Notes under the pieces: generated by a model
What the model was told of the DNA's origin: nothing
The model's input: only the letters and a program-made list of their open reading frames with translations
Database searches by the model: none
Made by a program: the position numbers and the translations under genes
Shown here: positions 34,138 to 42,752 of the stretch, in pieces
Numbering within the stretch: position 1 is the stretch's first letter
How the letters are laid out: every line of letters starts with the position of its first letter
Source: Jannaschia seohaensis
Lineage (GTDB): Bacteria > Pseudomonadota > Alphaproteobacteria > Rhodobacterales > Rhodobacteraceae
Length of the DNA: 64,000 nt
Assembly: GCF_900116765.1 (NCBI RefSeq)
Contig: NZ_UETC01000001.1
Coordinates: forward strand, 186,001-250,000
Direction: 5' to 3'

Positions 34138-35124
34138 ATGGGCAGCTACAGCGATCTGACATCATACATCCTGGGAATAACCGAAGAGATCTGGGAGGGG
34201 CGCGACCTCACTTCGCTGCGCCGCCATTACGGTGCGGACGTGCTGATGCGCTTTCCCTCGGGCCTGCTGCGCGGCAACCAGACGGTGATCGACGGCACGA
34301 TGGCGACGCTGGCGGAGTTTCCCGACCGGCAGCTTCTGGGCGATGACGTGATCTGGTCCGGCAGCGAAGAGACCGGATATCTCTCATCGCACCGGATCAT
34401 CACCAACGGCACCCATACCGGCCATGGCGAGTTTGGGCCGCCCACGGGCCGCCGCTTCGAGGTCTATGTGATCGCCGATTGCCACGCCAAGGACGAGGTG
34501 ATCGACGACGAATGGCTGGTCCGCGATTTTGGCGGGATCGCGCGCCAATTGGGCTTCGACCCCTCAGAGCATGCGCGGGACCGGATTGCCCGCGAGGGAG
34601 GGCACAACGCGGCGCGCCGTCCGTTCCATCCCCGTGACGACGTGGCCGGACCCTATCGCGGGACCGGGAACGACAATGAATGGGGCGCGCGGCTGGCCGA
34701 TCTGCTGGCGCGGATCATGGATAAGGACATCGCCACGATCCGCCGCGACTACGACCGGGCCTGCCGGGTGGAGCATTGGGGCGCGCGGGGCGGCTGGTCC
34801 TGGGCCTGGTCGGAGACGGACTGGATGCGCCTGCGGGCGTCCTTCCCCTCGGCGAAGTTCGAGGTGCATCACCGCATCGGACGCGAGGATCCGGGCCGGC
34901 CGCCGCGGGCGGCGGTGCGCTGGTCCCTGACCGGAACGCATGACGGGCCGGGACATTTCGGAACCCCGACGGGAGCGGAGGTCTATGTCATGGGCATCAC
35001 CCATGCGGAATGGGGGCCGCATGGGCTGCGGCGCGAATACAGCCTGATCGACGAGGTCTCGATCTGGAAGCAGATCCACCTTCATACGGGAGCGCATGAT
35101 GCGCCCGCTGCGGCGCCCGCATGA
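34138..35124 (+). CDS. Tandem SnoaL-like (NTF2-fold) protein
   Basis: 328 residues made of two SnoaL/NTF2-like halves. Half one: SYILGITEEIWEGRDLTSLR, HYGADVLMRFPSGLLRGNQT, THTGHGEFGPPTGRRFEVYV. Half two: LLARIMDKDIATIRRDYD, LTGTHDGPGHFGTPTGAEVYV. The repeated GTHxGxGxFGxPTG block shows internal duplication. Start at 34138 because GAGGGACC precedes it; the frame stays open to a TTG at 34051 that coincides with a TTGACA hexamer. Such folds act as cyclases, isomerases or binding proteins. Function unknown. Coupled (ATGA) to the RraA-like gene. Confidence 0.75.
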   Translation: MGSYSDLTSYILGITEEIWEGRDLTSLRRHYGADVLMRFPSGLLRGNQTVIDGTMATLAEFPDRQLLGDDVIWSGSEETGYLSSHRIITNGTHTGHGEFGPPTGRRFEVYVIADCHAKDEVIDDEWLVRDFGGIARQLGFDPSEHARDRIAREGGHNAARRPFHPRDDVAGPYRGTGNDNEWGARLADLLARIMDKDIATIRRDYDRACRVEHWGARGGWSWAWSETDWMRLRASFPSAKFEVHHRIGREDPGRPPRAAVRWSLTGTHDGPGHFGTPTGAEVYVMGITHAEWGPHGLRREYSLIDEVSIWKQIHLHTGAHDAPAAAPA

Positions 35125-35806
35125 TCCCCTGGGAACTCCTCGCCCGGGTCGACACGCCGACGGTCTGCAACGCCATCGAGGTGGCGCAAGGCAAGCGGGG
35201 CTTCGCGGGCTTTACCCGCGCGACGCCCGTCGCCTCGGCCCCCGACGCGCCGGCCATGGTCGGCTATGCCCGCACCGCCCGCATTCGCGGCGCCACACCC
35301 CCGACGGAGCCGCAGGACGTGATCCGCGCCCGGCGCATGGCCTATTTCGAGCATATGGCGTCGGGGCCGCGCCCCGCCGTCGCGGTGGTCGAAGACCAGG
35401 ACGACGCGCCGCTCGGCGCGTGGTGGGCGAAATCCATGTGGCGGTGCATAAGGGGCTGGGGCTGAGTGGGGCGCTCACCAACGGGCTGGTGCGGGATCTG
35501 GGCGATCTCGACCCGGGCTTTCCGGTGGTCGCCGGCGGCGTCGGGCCGAGCCACGGCTTCGTCCATGTGACCGAATTCGGCACCGGGGCCACGGTGATGG
35601 GGCTGGAGGTGGCCGAGGGCGATCTCATCCATGCCGACCGCCACGGTGCTGTCGTCATTCCGACAGAGGTTCTACCCCGGCTTGAAGCGGCCATCGAGAC
35701 GCTTTTCGCTTCGGAGGCGCTGGTCCTCGGGCCCGCGCGGTCGGAGGGGTTCGGGATCGAAGCCCTGCGGGAGGCCTGGTCCGCGTTCGAGAAGGCGCGG
35801 ACCTGA
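35121..35806 (+). pseudogene. RraA-like (HMG/CHA aldolase fold) gene with one-base frameshift
   Basis: First part: MIPWELLARVDTPTVCNAIE and PPTEPQDVIRARRMAYFEHM. It breaks at about 35427, where GGTGGGCG appears one G short of the expected TGG-GGC reading. It then continues in the other frame as GEIHVAVHKGLGLSGALTNG, LVRDLGDLDPGFPVVAGGVG, VMGLEVAEGDLIHADRHGAVV. Intact, it would be about 228 residues. RraA-fold proteins include RNase E inhibitors and pyruvate-releasing aldolases or oxaloacetate decarboxylases; catabolic context favours an aldolase. A single-base loss in a G-run may be a sequencing error. Confidence 0.8.
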
Positions 35807-35853
35807 GGTCAGCGCCTGGATCTCGATCCTTTGTGCTTGCAATGGCGGGCGGA

Positions 35854-35915
35854 CTGGGGCTCTGCCCCAGACCCCGGAGTATTTTCGGCCAGAAGAAGGG
35901 TGCGTTAACCCTTAT
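35854..35915 (+). repeat. Intergenic hairpin-TATTT element, subtype i, with GTTAACC tail
   Basis: Hairpin CTGGGGC-TCT-GCCCCAG (35854-35870), then GAGTATTTTCGGCCAGAAGA (35877 on), then GGGTGCGTTAACCCTTATTG. The clearest full-length copy, in the convergent gap between the RraA-like and hydrolase genes. Confidence 0.75.
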
Positions 35916-35977
35916 TGCATATGGGTTGACGGCTTTGAGGGGTGCCGAGCGCCGCGTTCGGGTTTGGGCGCGCCACC

Positions 35978-36868
35978 TCACCCTTGCCGCAGGAAGAAGG
36001 CGCGCAGCTCTGCGGCCACCTCCACCGGATGTTCTTCCGCGAAGTAATGCGTCCCGGGCATCGCGTGGCCCGTCACGTTCGACGCCCTGAGCCGCCAGAG
36101 CGCCAGCGCGTCGAACACCACTTCGATCGTGCCCCGGTCGCCCCAGAGCACGTGCAGCGGCATCTCCAGCTTGGCGCCCCCATCGGCATCGTCATGGGCG
36201 ATGTCGATGGTCGCGGCGGCGCGGTAATCCTCGCACATGGCGTGGATGGTCGCGGGATCGTCGAAGGCCGTCAGGTATTCCTCCTTGGCCTCGGGGTGGA
36301 ACGGGTCTCCGCCCTTGGTCTGGATGCCGCATTTGAGGCGCCAGAACTCCCGCGGGTTCCCCTCGATCAGCATCTCGGGCAGGGGCGCGGGTTGGATCAG
36401 GAAGTACCAGTGCCAATAGGCGCGGGCCAGTGCGTCGCCGCCGGTTGCGTACATCTCGCGGGTGGGTGCGATGTCGAGCATCACGATGTCGCGGACGCGG
36501 GCGGGATGATCGAGGCCGAGCCGGTGCGCGACCCGGGCGCCCCGGTCATGGGCACCGATATGGGCGCTCTCATAGCCGAAATGGTCGATCAGCGCGGCGA
36601 TGTCGCCCGCCATGGCGCGCTTGGAATAGGGGAAGTGATCGTCGGTCGAAGGCGGCTTGTCGGAGCGGCCATAGCCCCGCAGGTCGGGAATGATGAGGTG
36701 GAAGTCCGAGGCGAGATCGGCCGCTACCCCGTGCCACATAGCCGAGGTCTGGGGATATCCGTGGAGCAGCACCAGGGGCGGCTTTCCTTGCGTGCCGCCA
36801 TGGCGCACGAAAAGCGTGATCTCGGGGAGGGCGATACGCTCCTCCGTGAAGCCGGGGAACAGGGACAT
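35978..36868 (-). CDS. Alpha/beta hydrolase, haloacetate dehalogenase/epoxide hydrolase-like
   Basis: 296 residues. The oxyanion HGYP block is LVLLHGYPQTSAMWHGVA, followed by LIIPDLRGYGRSDKPP. The nucleophile elbow reads IGAHDRGARVAHRL, with Asp as nucleophile, the pattern of fluoroacetate dehalogenase-like enzymes. WHWYFLIQPAPLPEMLI lies in the cap and the catalytic His is in MPGTHYFAEEHP. The substrate is unknown; hydrolytic dehalogenation is suggested by HDRGAR. Stands alone between convergent and co-directional neighbours. Confidence 0.83.
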   Translation of the reverse strand: MSLFPGFTEERIALPEITLFVRHGGTQGKPPLVLLHGYPQTSAMWHGVAADLASDFHLIIPDLRGYGRSDKPPSTDDHFPYSKRAMAGDIAALIDHFGYESAHIGAHDRGARVAHRLGLDHPARVRDIVMLDIAPTREMYATGGDALARAYWHWYFLIQPAPLPEMLIEGNPREFWRLKCGIQTKGGDPFHPEAKEEYLTAFDDPATIHAMCEDYRAAATIDIAHDDADGGAKLEMPLHVLWGDRGTIEVVFDALALWRLRASNVTGHAMPGTHYFAEEHPVEVAAELRAFFLRQG

Positions 36869-36928
36869 GGGGCCTCCTCGCGCCGAATCGTCCGCGCGCC
36901 GCGCTCGGGCTAGACGCGCCCCACGTTC

Positions 36929-37363
36929 CTAGCCGCGTGGCGAGAGGCGGTCGAGCGCGGCGTGGAGGAGCGTGGCTTCAGGCCCAAGGCGGCCGACCAG
37001 CTCCGCCTGGTACGCCTCCGCGATGGGGATGAGCCGCGCCAGCAGCGCCGCGCCCGCCTCGGTCAGGGTCAGACGCAGCAGGCGTCGGTCATGCGCGTCC
37101 ACCTCCTTGCGGAGATAGCCCTTGGCCTCCAGGCGCGACGCCGCGCGGCTGACCTTGGACTTTTCGAGCCGCACCCGCCGCTCGATGTCGCGCAGCGCCG
37201 GGCTCTCGCCATAGCCCACATTCACCAGCACCCGCCATTCCGCGATCGAGATGCCGAAGCGGTCGCGATACTGCCGTGCCAGCCCGTCCGACAGCTCGGC
37301 GGCGATCACGGTGAAGCGGTAGGGCAGGTAGCCCTCCAGGTCAAAGGCGGGGAGGTCGGTCAT
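36929..37363 (-). CDS. MarR-family regulator, probable homogentisate pathway regulator (HmgR-like)
   Basis: 144 residues with a winged helix (SIAEWRVLVNVGYGESPALR, LEKSKVSRAASRLEAKGYLR and DAHDRRLLRLTLTEAG forming the beta-wing). Divergent from hmgA; two palindromic sites lie between them. Start at 37363 (MTDLPAF); the open frame extends to 37405 through the first operator and is less likely. Expected to repress hmgA until an aromatic intermediate binds; this is inferred from position. Confidence 0.85.
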   Translation of the reverse strand: MTDLPAFDLEGYLPYRFTVIAAELSDGLARQYRDRFGISIAEWRVLVNVGYGESPALRDIERRVRLEKSKVSRAASRLEAKGYLRKEVDAHDRRLLRLTLTEAGAALLARLIPIAEAYQAELVGRLGPEATLLHAALDRLSPRG

Positions 37364-37385
37364 TGGTGCAGAAGACCCGAGGGCC

Positions 37386-37425
37386 GTTGCAAATGCAACG
37401 ATCATCGACTAGTTGCATGTGCAAC
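37386..37425. promoter_or_regulatory. Twin palindromic operators between marR and hmgA
   Basis: GTTGCAAATGCAAC (37386-37399) and GTTGCATGTGCAAC (37412-37425) share the identical arms GTTGCA and TGCAAC around two bases, with centres 26 bases apart. Both lie in the 88-base divergent gap, so one dimeric regulator could control both genes. Confidence 0.75.
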
Positions 37426-37451
37426 GAATACCCCCGGCACCGGAGCATGAC

Positions 37452-38807
37452 ATGACCGAGCAGGCCCCCAAGCTGACCATGGCGCCGCAAGCGGCGGGCG
37501 CGCATCCGGGCTACATGCCGGGCTTCGGAAACGACTTCGAGACGGAGGCCCTCCCGGACGCGCTGCCGCAGGGGATGAATTCGCCGCAGAAGTGCAATTA
37601 CGGCCTCTATGGCGAGCAGTTGAGCGGCACCGCCTTCACCGCGCCAAGCCACCAGAACGAACGGACCTGGTGCTACCGCATCCGTCCCTCGGTCAAGCAC
37701 ACCCGCCGGTTCGACAAGATCGACCTGCCCTATTGGATCAGCGCGCCGCATGTGGACCCGGACGTGATCTCGCTGGGCCAGTATCGCTGGGACCCGGTGC
37801 CCCATGCCGACACGCCCCTGACCTGGCTGACGGGGATGCGCACGATGACCACGGCGGGGGACGTGAACACGCAGGTGGGCATGGCCGCGCATATCTACCT
37901 CGTGACCGAGAGCATGGTGGACGATTACTTCTACTCCGCCGATAGCGAGTTGCTGGTCGTCCCGCAGGAGGGCCGGCTGCGCTTTTGCACCGAACTCGGC
38001 GTGATCGAGGTGGAGCCGCAGGAGATCGCGATCCTGCCCCGTGGTCTCGTCTACCGCGTCGAGGTGCAGGAGGGGCCGTGCCGGGGCTTCGTCTGTGAGA
38101 ATTACGGGCAGAAATTCGCGCTGCCGGGGCGGGGGCCGATCGGGGCCAACTGCATGGCGAACCGGCGGGATTTCAAGACGCCGGTGGCCGCTTTCGAGGA
38201 CCGGGAGGTGCCGTCGACGGTGACGGTGAAATGGGCCGGGCAGTTCCACCGGACCCGCATCGGCCACTCGCCGCTGGACGTGGTAGCCTGGCACGGCAAT
38301 TACGCGCCCTGCAAATACGACCTGCGGACCTATTGCCCCGTGGGCGCGATCCTGTTCGACCACCCGGACCCGTCGATCTTCACCGTGCTGACGGCGCCCT
38401 CGGGCGTGGAGGGGACGGCGAATATCGACTTCGTGCTGTTCCGCGACCGCTGGATGGTGGCCGAGGACACGTTCCGCCCGCCCTGGTATCACAAGAACGT
38501 CATGTCCGAGCTGATGGGCAACATTCACGGCATCTATGACGCCAAGCCCAAGGGGTTCGTGCCGGGGGGCCTGAGCCTTCACAACATGATGCTGCCGCAC
38601 GGCCCCGACAAAGGGGCATTCGAGGGTGCGTCGAATGCCGATCTGAAGCCCGAGAAGCTGGCCGACACCATGTCCTTCATGTTCGAGACGCGCTTTCCGC
38701 AGCACCTCACCCGCTTCGCCGCGCAGGAGGCGCCGTTGCAGGACGACTATATCGACTGCTGGGCGGACCTGGAGAAGAAGTTCAACGGCACGCCGGGGGT
38801 GAAATGA
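37452..38807 (+). CDS. hmgA: Homogentisate 1,2-dioxygenase
   Basis: Ring-cleaving Fe(II) dioxygenase turning homogentisate into maleylacetoacetate. 451 residues, normal length. Family marks are [65 protein letters not shown] and [20 protein letters not shown], carrying the iron-ligand His/Glu region, and [15 protein letters not shown]. First gene of the operon behind the twin operators. Overlaps fahA by four bases. Confidence 0.97.
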   Translation: MTEQAPKLTMAPQAAGAHPGYMPGFGNDFETEALPDALPQGMNSPQKCNYGLYGEQLSGTAFTAPSHQNERTWCYRIRPSVKHTRRFDKIDLPYWISAPHVDPDVISLGQYRWDPVPHADTPLTWLTGMRTMTTAGDVNTQVGMAAHIYLVTESMVDDYFYSADSELLVVPQEGRLRFCTELGVIEVEPQEIAILPRGLVYRVEVQEGPCRGFVCENYGQKFALPGRGPIGANCMANRRDFKTPVAAFEDREVPSTVTVKWAGQFHRTRIGHSPLDVVAWHGNYAPCKYDLRTYCPVGAILFDHPDPSIFTVLTAPSGVEGTANIDFVLFRDRWMVAEDTFRPPWYHKNVMSELMGNIHGIYDAKPKGFVPGGLSLHNMMLPHGPDKGAFEGASNADLKPEKLADTMSFMFETRFPQHLTRFAAQEAPLQDDYIDCWADLEKKFNGTPGVK

Positions 38808-39769
38808 TCCTCGCCTCCCTGCCCGAGGGCCGCGACGGAGCCTTGCGGATCGTCGCCCCGGATCGGGCGACCGCGACGCGCGCCGGGGCGGCGACGTTTC
38901 GGGCGCTGCTCGACGGCGCCTCGGACGCGGCCGCAGGCGGCCCGGAGCCCTTCGATATCGCTCGCTGTGGCGCGCCCCTTCCTCGGACGGGGCAGTTCCT
39001 GGACGGCTCGGCCTATGTCAACCATGTGGAGCTGGTGCGGAAGGCGCGCGGCGTGCCCATGCCCGAGAGCTTCTGGACCGATCCGCTGATGTATCAGGGT
39101 TGCTCCGACCCGTTCCTGGGGCCGGCCGACCCAATCCTGACCGATCCCACCTGGGGCACCGATTTCGAGGCCGAGGTGGCGGTCGTGACCGGCGACGTGC
39201 CGCTGGGGGCCGACATCGACACGGCCCGCGCGGCGATCCGTTTCGTGCTGCTGCTCAACGACGTGTCGCTGCGCGGGCTGATCCCGGACGAGCTGGGCAA
39301 GGGGTTCGGCTTTGTCCATGGCAAGCCGCCCTCGGCGCTGGCCCCCCTTGCCGTCGCGCCGGAGGCGCTGCCGGGGTGGGACGGGGACCGGCTGAACGCG
39401 ACCATGTGCATCGATTTGAACGGCGCGCCTTTCGGGCGGCTCGACGCGGGGCGGGACATGACCTTCGGCTTCCCCGAACTCATCGCCCATGCTGCGCGGA
39501 CCCGGCCGCTCGCGGCGGGCACGGTGGTGGGCTCGGGCACGGTGTCGAACAAGGGCGCCGATGGCGGGCCCGGCCGCACCGTCGCCGATGGCGGCGCGGG
39601 CTACGCCTGTCTGGCCGAGCAGCGCATGGTCGAGACCATCCGGGACGGCAAACCGTCCACGCCGTTCCTCAAGTCCGGCGACCGGGTGGAGATCTGGATG
39701 GAGGACGCCGAGGGGCGCGACCTCTTCGGCCGTATCGCGCAGGACGTCAAAGCCAGGAGTGAGACATGA
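38804..39769 (+). CDS. fahA: Fumarylacetoacetate hydrolase-family protein
   Basis: 321 residues. Metal-binding E-x-E in [12 protein letters not shown] and Asp in [13 protein letters not shown], with [19 protein letters not shown] and [13 protein letters not shown] as family blocks. Position behind hmgA supports cleavage of fumarylacetoacetate to fumarate and acetoacetate. No maleylacetoacetate isomerase (GST zeta) gene is in the cluster, so it is either elsewhere or the enzyme accepts the maleyl isomer. Overlaps the next gene by four bases. Confidence 0.9.
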   Translation: MILASLPEGRDGALRIVAPDRATATRAGAATFRALLDGASDAAAGGPEPFDIARCGAPLPRTGQFLDGSAYVNHVELVRKARGVPMPESFWTDPLMYQGCSDPFLGPADPILTDPTWGTDFEAEVAVVTGDVPLGADIDTARAAIRFVLLLNDVSLRGLIPDELGKGFGFVHGKPPSALAPLAVAPEALPGWDGDRLNATMCIDLNGAPFGRLDAGRDMTFGFPELIAHAARTRPLAAGTVVGSGTVSNKGADGGPGRTVADGGAGYACLAEQRMVETIRDGKPSTPFLKSGDRVEIWMEDAEGRDLFGRIAQDVKARSET

Positions 39770-40716
39770 GCAAGGCCTTCGCCTCCCAGGGCGACTTGAC
39801 TGAAAAGACCATCACCTTCGATGAGGTGGGCCGCGACCTCTGGGCCTTCACCGCCGAGGGCGATCCGAATTCCGGCGTCATCATCGGCGACGAGAGCGTG
39901 ATGGTCGTCGAGGCGCAGGCCACGCCGCGCCTCGCCGAAAAGGTGATCGAGCGGGTGCGGAGCGTGACCGACAAGCCGATCAGCCATCTCGTCCTGACCC
40001 ACTACCACGCCGTCCGCGTGCTGGGCGCCTCGGCCTATGGCGCGGATAGCATCATCATGTCCGAGACCGCCCGCGCCATGGTGGCAGAGCGCGGGCAGGA
40101 GGATTGGGACAGCGAATTCGCCCGCTTCCCCCGTCTCTTCGAGGGGCATGAGAGCATCCCGGGCCTGACCTGGCCCACGACGACCTTCAACGACCGTATG
40201 TCGGTCTATCTGGGCAAGCGCCGCGTGGACATCATGCATCTGGGCCGGGCGCATACGGCGGGCGACGCCGTCGTCTACGTGCCCGACGAGAACGTCATGT
40301 TCACCGGCGACATCGTCGAGGACCGCTCCGCCTGTTATTGCGGCGACGGGCATTTCCACGACTGGCCCGCCACGCTGGACCGCATCCGCCGCTTCGATCT
40401 GGACGCCATCGCGCCGGGCCGGGGCGGGGCGCTGGTGGGCCGCGAGGCGGTGGAGCGCGCGCTGGTCTCGACCGAGGATTTCGTCCGCTCCACCTACCGC
40501 CCCGCCGCCCGCGTGGCGCTGCGCGGCGGCACGCTCAAGGAGGCCTGGGACGCGGTGCGCGCCGAATGCGACCCGAAATTCTCGGACTACGCCATCTACG
40601 AGCACTGCCTGCCGTTCAACGTGGCCCGCGCCTATGACGAGGCGCGCGACATCGACACGCCGCGGATCTGGACGGCGGAGCGGGACAAGGAGATGTGGGA
40701 GGCGCTGCAGGGATGA
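39766..40716 (+). CDS. MBL-fold hydrolase-like protein in the homogentisate operon
   Basis: 316 residues. Metallo-beta-lactamase fold features are HLVLTHYHAVRVLGASAYGA, DIMHLGRAHTAGDAVVYVP and NVMFTGDIVED. The usual zinc motif HxHxDH is reduced to HYHAVR, so the Asp/His of the second metal site are missing; a one-metal or altered site is likely. The C-terminal third (TLKEAWDAVRAECDPKFSDY) is outside the core fold. ATGA-coupled to fahA. Role unknown; possibly a thioesterase or lactonase step near homogentisate. Confidence 0.8.
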   Translation: MSKAFASQGDLTEKTITFDEVGRDLWAFTAEGDPNSGVIIGDESVMVVEAQATPRLAEKVIERVRSVTDKPISHLVLTHYHAVRVLGASAYGADSIIMSETARAMVAERGQEDWDSEFARFPRLFEGHESIPGLTWPTTTFNDRMSVYLGKRRVDIMHLGRAHTAGDAVVYVPDENVMFTGDIVEDRSACYCGDGHFHDWPATLDRIRRFDLDAIAPGRGGALVGREAVERALVSTEDFVRSTYRPAARVALRGGTLKEAWDAVRAECDPKFSDYAIYEHCLPFNVARAYDEARDIDTPRIWTAERDKEMWEALQG

Positions 40717-40760
40717 CACCTTTGACGACGTTCGACTGACCCGCTTCCGAGAGGGCGGGA

Positions 40761-40809
40761 CCGGGGGCCAGCCCCCGGAGCCCCCGGGATATTTGAACAG
40801 GGAAGAAAG
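40761..40809 (+). repeat. Intergenic hairpin-TATTT element, subtype iii
   Basis: Hairpin CCGGGGGC-CA-GCCCCCGG (40761-40778), CCCCCGGGATATTT, GAACAGGGAAGAAAG. In the 171-base gap between the MBL-fold gene and the FAD-monooxygenase gene. Confidence 0.7.
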
Positions 40810-40887
40810 GGGCTCGCAGGTTTGTCGGAGCAGTCTGGGCCAGGACCCGATCGGGGGTCCGATGGCTGCGCATTTACGGGGGAGACC

Positions 40888-42507
40888 ATGCTTGACGATC
40901 GCTATGATCTGGAGTTCCGCCTCTGGCCCTATGGGCACGTGCCGGACCAGGACACCACCGCGCGCCACCCCGTCGTCATCGTCGGGGCAGGCCCGGTGGG
41001 CCTGGCGTTGGCGCTGGACCTGAGCCTGCGCGGCACGCCCGCGCTGGTGCTGGACGACAGCGAGGGGGCGGGGATGGGGTCGAAGGCGATCTGCTTCTCC
41101 AAGCGCACGCTCGACATCGCGACGCGGCTCGGGGCCGGGGCGCCGATGGTCGAGAAAGGGGTCGTCTGGCAGGTGGGACGCGTCTTCCATCGCGACGCCC
41201 AGGTCTTCGAGTTCGACCTCCAGCCCGATCCGGGCCACCGGAACCCGGCCTTCATCAATCTCCAGCAGCCCTATTTCGAGCGCGACCTCTTCGAAGCGAT
41301 CCAGCGCGCCCAGGCCGAGGGCGCGCCCATCGAGATCCGAGGCCGCAACCGCGTGACGGCCGTCGATCCCGGCGCCGATGGCGTGCGGGTCGAGATCGAC
41401 ACGCCGGACGGGCCCTACGCGCTGGAAGCCGACTGGCTGGTCGCCTGCGACGGCGCGCGGTCGCCGACCCGCACCATGCTGGGGCTGGGCTTCGAGGGGC
41501 GCGTCTTCGAGGATAACTTCCTGATCGCCGATGTGCGCATGACCGCCGATTTCCCGACCGAGCGCTGGTTCTGGTTCCAGCCGCCCTTCGACGGGGCCGG
41601 GGATTCGGCGCTTTTGCACAAGCAGCCCGACGACATCTGGCGGATCGACTTCCAACTGGGTTGGGAAATCGAGCGCTCCCGCGAGTTGGAGCCCGACCGC
41701 ATCCGCGCCCGCGTCGATGCAATGCTGTCCTCGCAGACCGGCACGGTCCCGGATTATGAGCTGGTCTGGACCTCGATCTACACCTTCCAATGCCGCCGGA
41801 TGGAGCGGTTTCGCCATGGCCGCGTCCTGTTCGCCGGCGACAGCGCGCATCAGGTCTCGCCCTTCGGCGCGCGGGGGGCGAATTCGGGCGTGCAGGATGC
41901 CGACAACCTCGCCTGGAAGCTGGACCTCGTGCTGCGCGGCCACGCGTCCGACGCGCTGATCGACAGCTACGCCTCCGAGCGGGAGGAAGCGGCGGACGAG
42001 AACATCCTGAACTCGTCGCGCGCCACGGATTTCATGACGCCCAAGACCGAGATCAGCCGCATGTTCCGCGATGCCGTGTTGGATCTCGCCGGGCGGCACG
42101 CCTTTGCCCGGCCCATGGTCAATTCCGGCCGCCTCTCGACCCCCTGCACCTATCGCCAGGCCGGGGAGGATGCGCTGGGCGGCCCGCCAGAGACACGGCC
42201 CGGCGCCGCATGCGTCGATGCGCCTGTGGGGGAGGGGTTCCTGCTGGAGCGTCTGCCGCGCGGGTTCACCCTGCTCGCCATCGGGGGCGATGCGCCGCCG
42301 CCGGCTGCGCGCGGCGACATCGCCGTGGACCGGCTGCACCTGCCCGCGCCCACAGCGGAGCTTGCCGCCCGCTATCTGGGCGACAGCCCGAGCGCCGTCT
42401 ATCTGATCCGCCCGGACCTGCATATCGCGGCGCGCTGGCCGGATTTCGACGCGAGGGCCGTGGATCGGGCCCTGGCGCAGGCACTGGGAGAGCGGCCATG
42501 CCTCTGA
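40888..42507 (+). CDS. FAD-dependent aromatic hydroxylase (MhpA/MhaA-like)
   Basis: 539-residue class A flavoprotein monooxygenase. FAD fold VVIVGAGPVGLALALDLSLRG near residue 30. DG motif WLVACDGARSPTRTMLG. GD motif GRVLFAGDSAHQVSPFGARGAN followed by GVQDADNLAWKL. The C-terminal ~130 residues match the thioredoxin-like extension of MhpA-type enzymes. Located behind hmgA/fahA and coupled to a 60-residue gene, it resembles the two-part 3-hydroxyphenylacetate 6-hydroxylase (MhaA + small MhaB) that makes homogentisate. Substrate inferred. Start at 40888 after GGGGGAG. Confidence 0.85.
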   Translation: MLDDRYDLEFRLWPYGHVPDQDTTARHPVVIVGAGPVGLALALDLSLRGTPALVLDDSEGAGMGSKAICFSKRTLDIATRLGAGAPMVEKGVVWQVGRVFHRDAQVFEFDLQPDPGHRNPAFINLQQPYFERDLFEAIQRAQAEGAPIEIRGRNRVTAVDPGADGVRVEIDTPDGPYALEADWLVACDGARSPTRTMLGLGFEGRVFEDNFLIADVRMTADFPTERWFWFQPPFDGAGDSALLHKQPDDIWRIDFQLGWEIERSRELEPDRIRARVDAMLSSQTGTVPDYELVWTSIYTFQCRRMERFRHGRVLFAGDSAHQVSPFGARGANSGVQDADNLAWKLDLVLRGHASDALIDSYASEREEAADENILNSSRATDFMTPKTEISRMFRDAVLDLAGRHAFARPMVNSGRLSTPCTYRQAGEDALGGPPETRPGAACVDAPVGEGFLLERLPRGFTLLAIGGDAPPPAARGDIAVDRLHLPAPTAELAARYLGDSPSAVYLIRPDLHIAARWPDFDARAVDRALAQALGERPCL

Positions 42508-42680
42508 TCCTCGACCCGAACCTTCCCGACCCGGACGGCTTCTATCAGGAGCTGTTGGCCGCCCATGAGGGTCTGACCAAATCCGAGAGCGACGCGCTCA
42601 ATGCGCGGCTGATCCTGATCCTGGCGAACCAGATCGGCGACCGCGCCGTCTTGACCGAGGCCCTGCGCGCGGCCCGCTGA
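42498..42680 (+). CDS. Small DUF2783-type protein, possible hydroxylase coupling subunit
   Basis: 60 residues, MPLILDPNLPDPDGFYQELL and LTKSESDALNARLILILANQ, mostly helical with no membrane segment. Overlaps the FAD-hydroxylase gene by ten bases, so it is co-translated. By size and position it could play the part of MhaB, the roughly 7-kDa helper of 3-hydroxyphenylacetate 6-hydroxylase. I match it to DUF2783 from memory of that family and cannot verify it here. Confidence 0.72.
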   Translation: MPLILDPNLPDPDGFYQELLAAHEGLTKSESDALNARLILILANQIGDRAVLTEALRAAR

Positions 42681-42752
42681 TCGTTTCTCGGCTTGCGGGG
42701 ACCCGCGTTTCTCATAGGGTCTCCCGCGACGGATCGCATCTTGGAGAGACCG

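Noticed and set aside
39601-42423. 940-codon open frame antisense to the fahA, MBL-fold and flavoprotein genes
   Set aside because: Produced by third-position GC bias; low-complexity Arg/Gly/His/Gln-rich translation with no domain, while the plus strand carries clear family motifs throughout.
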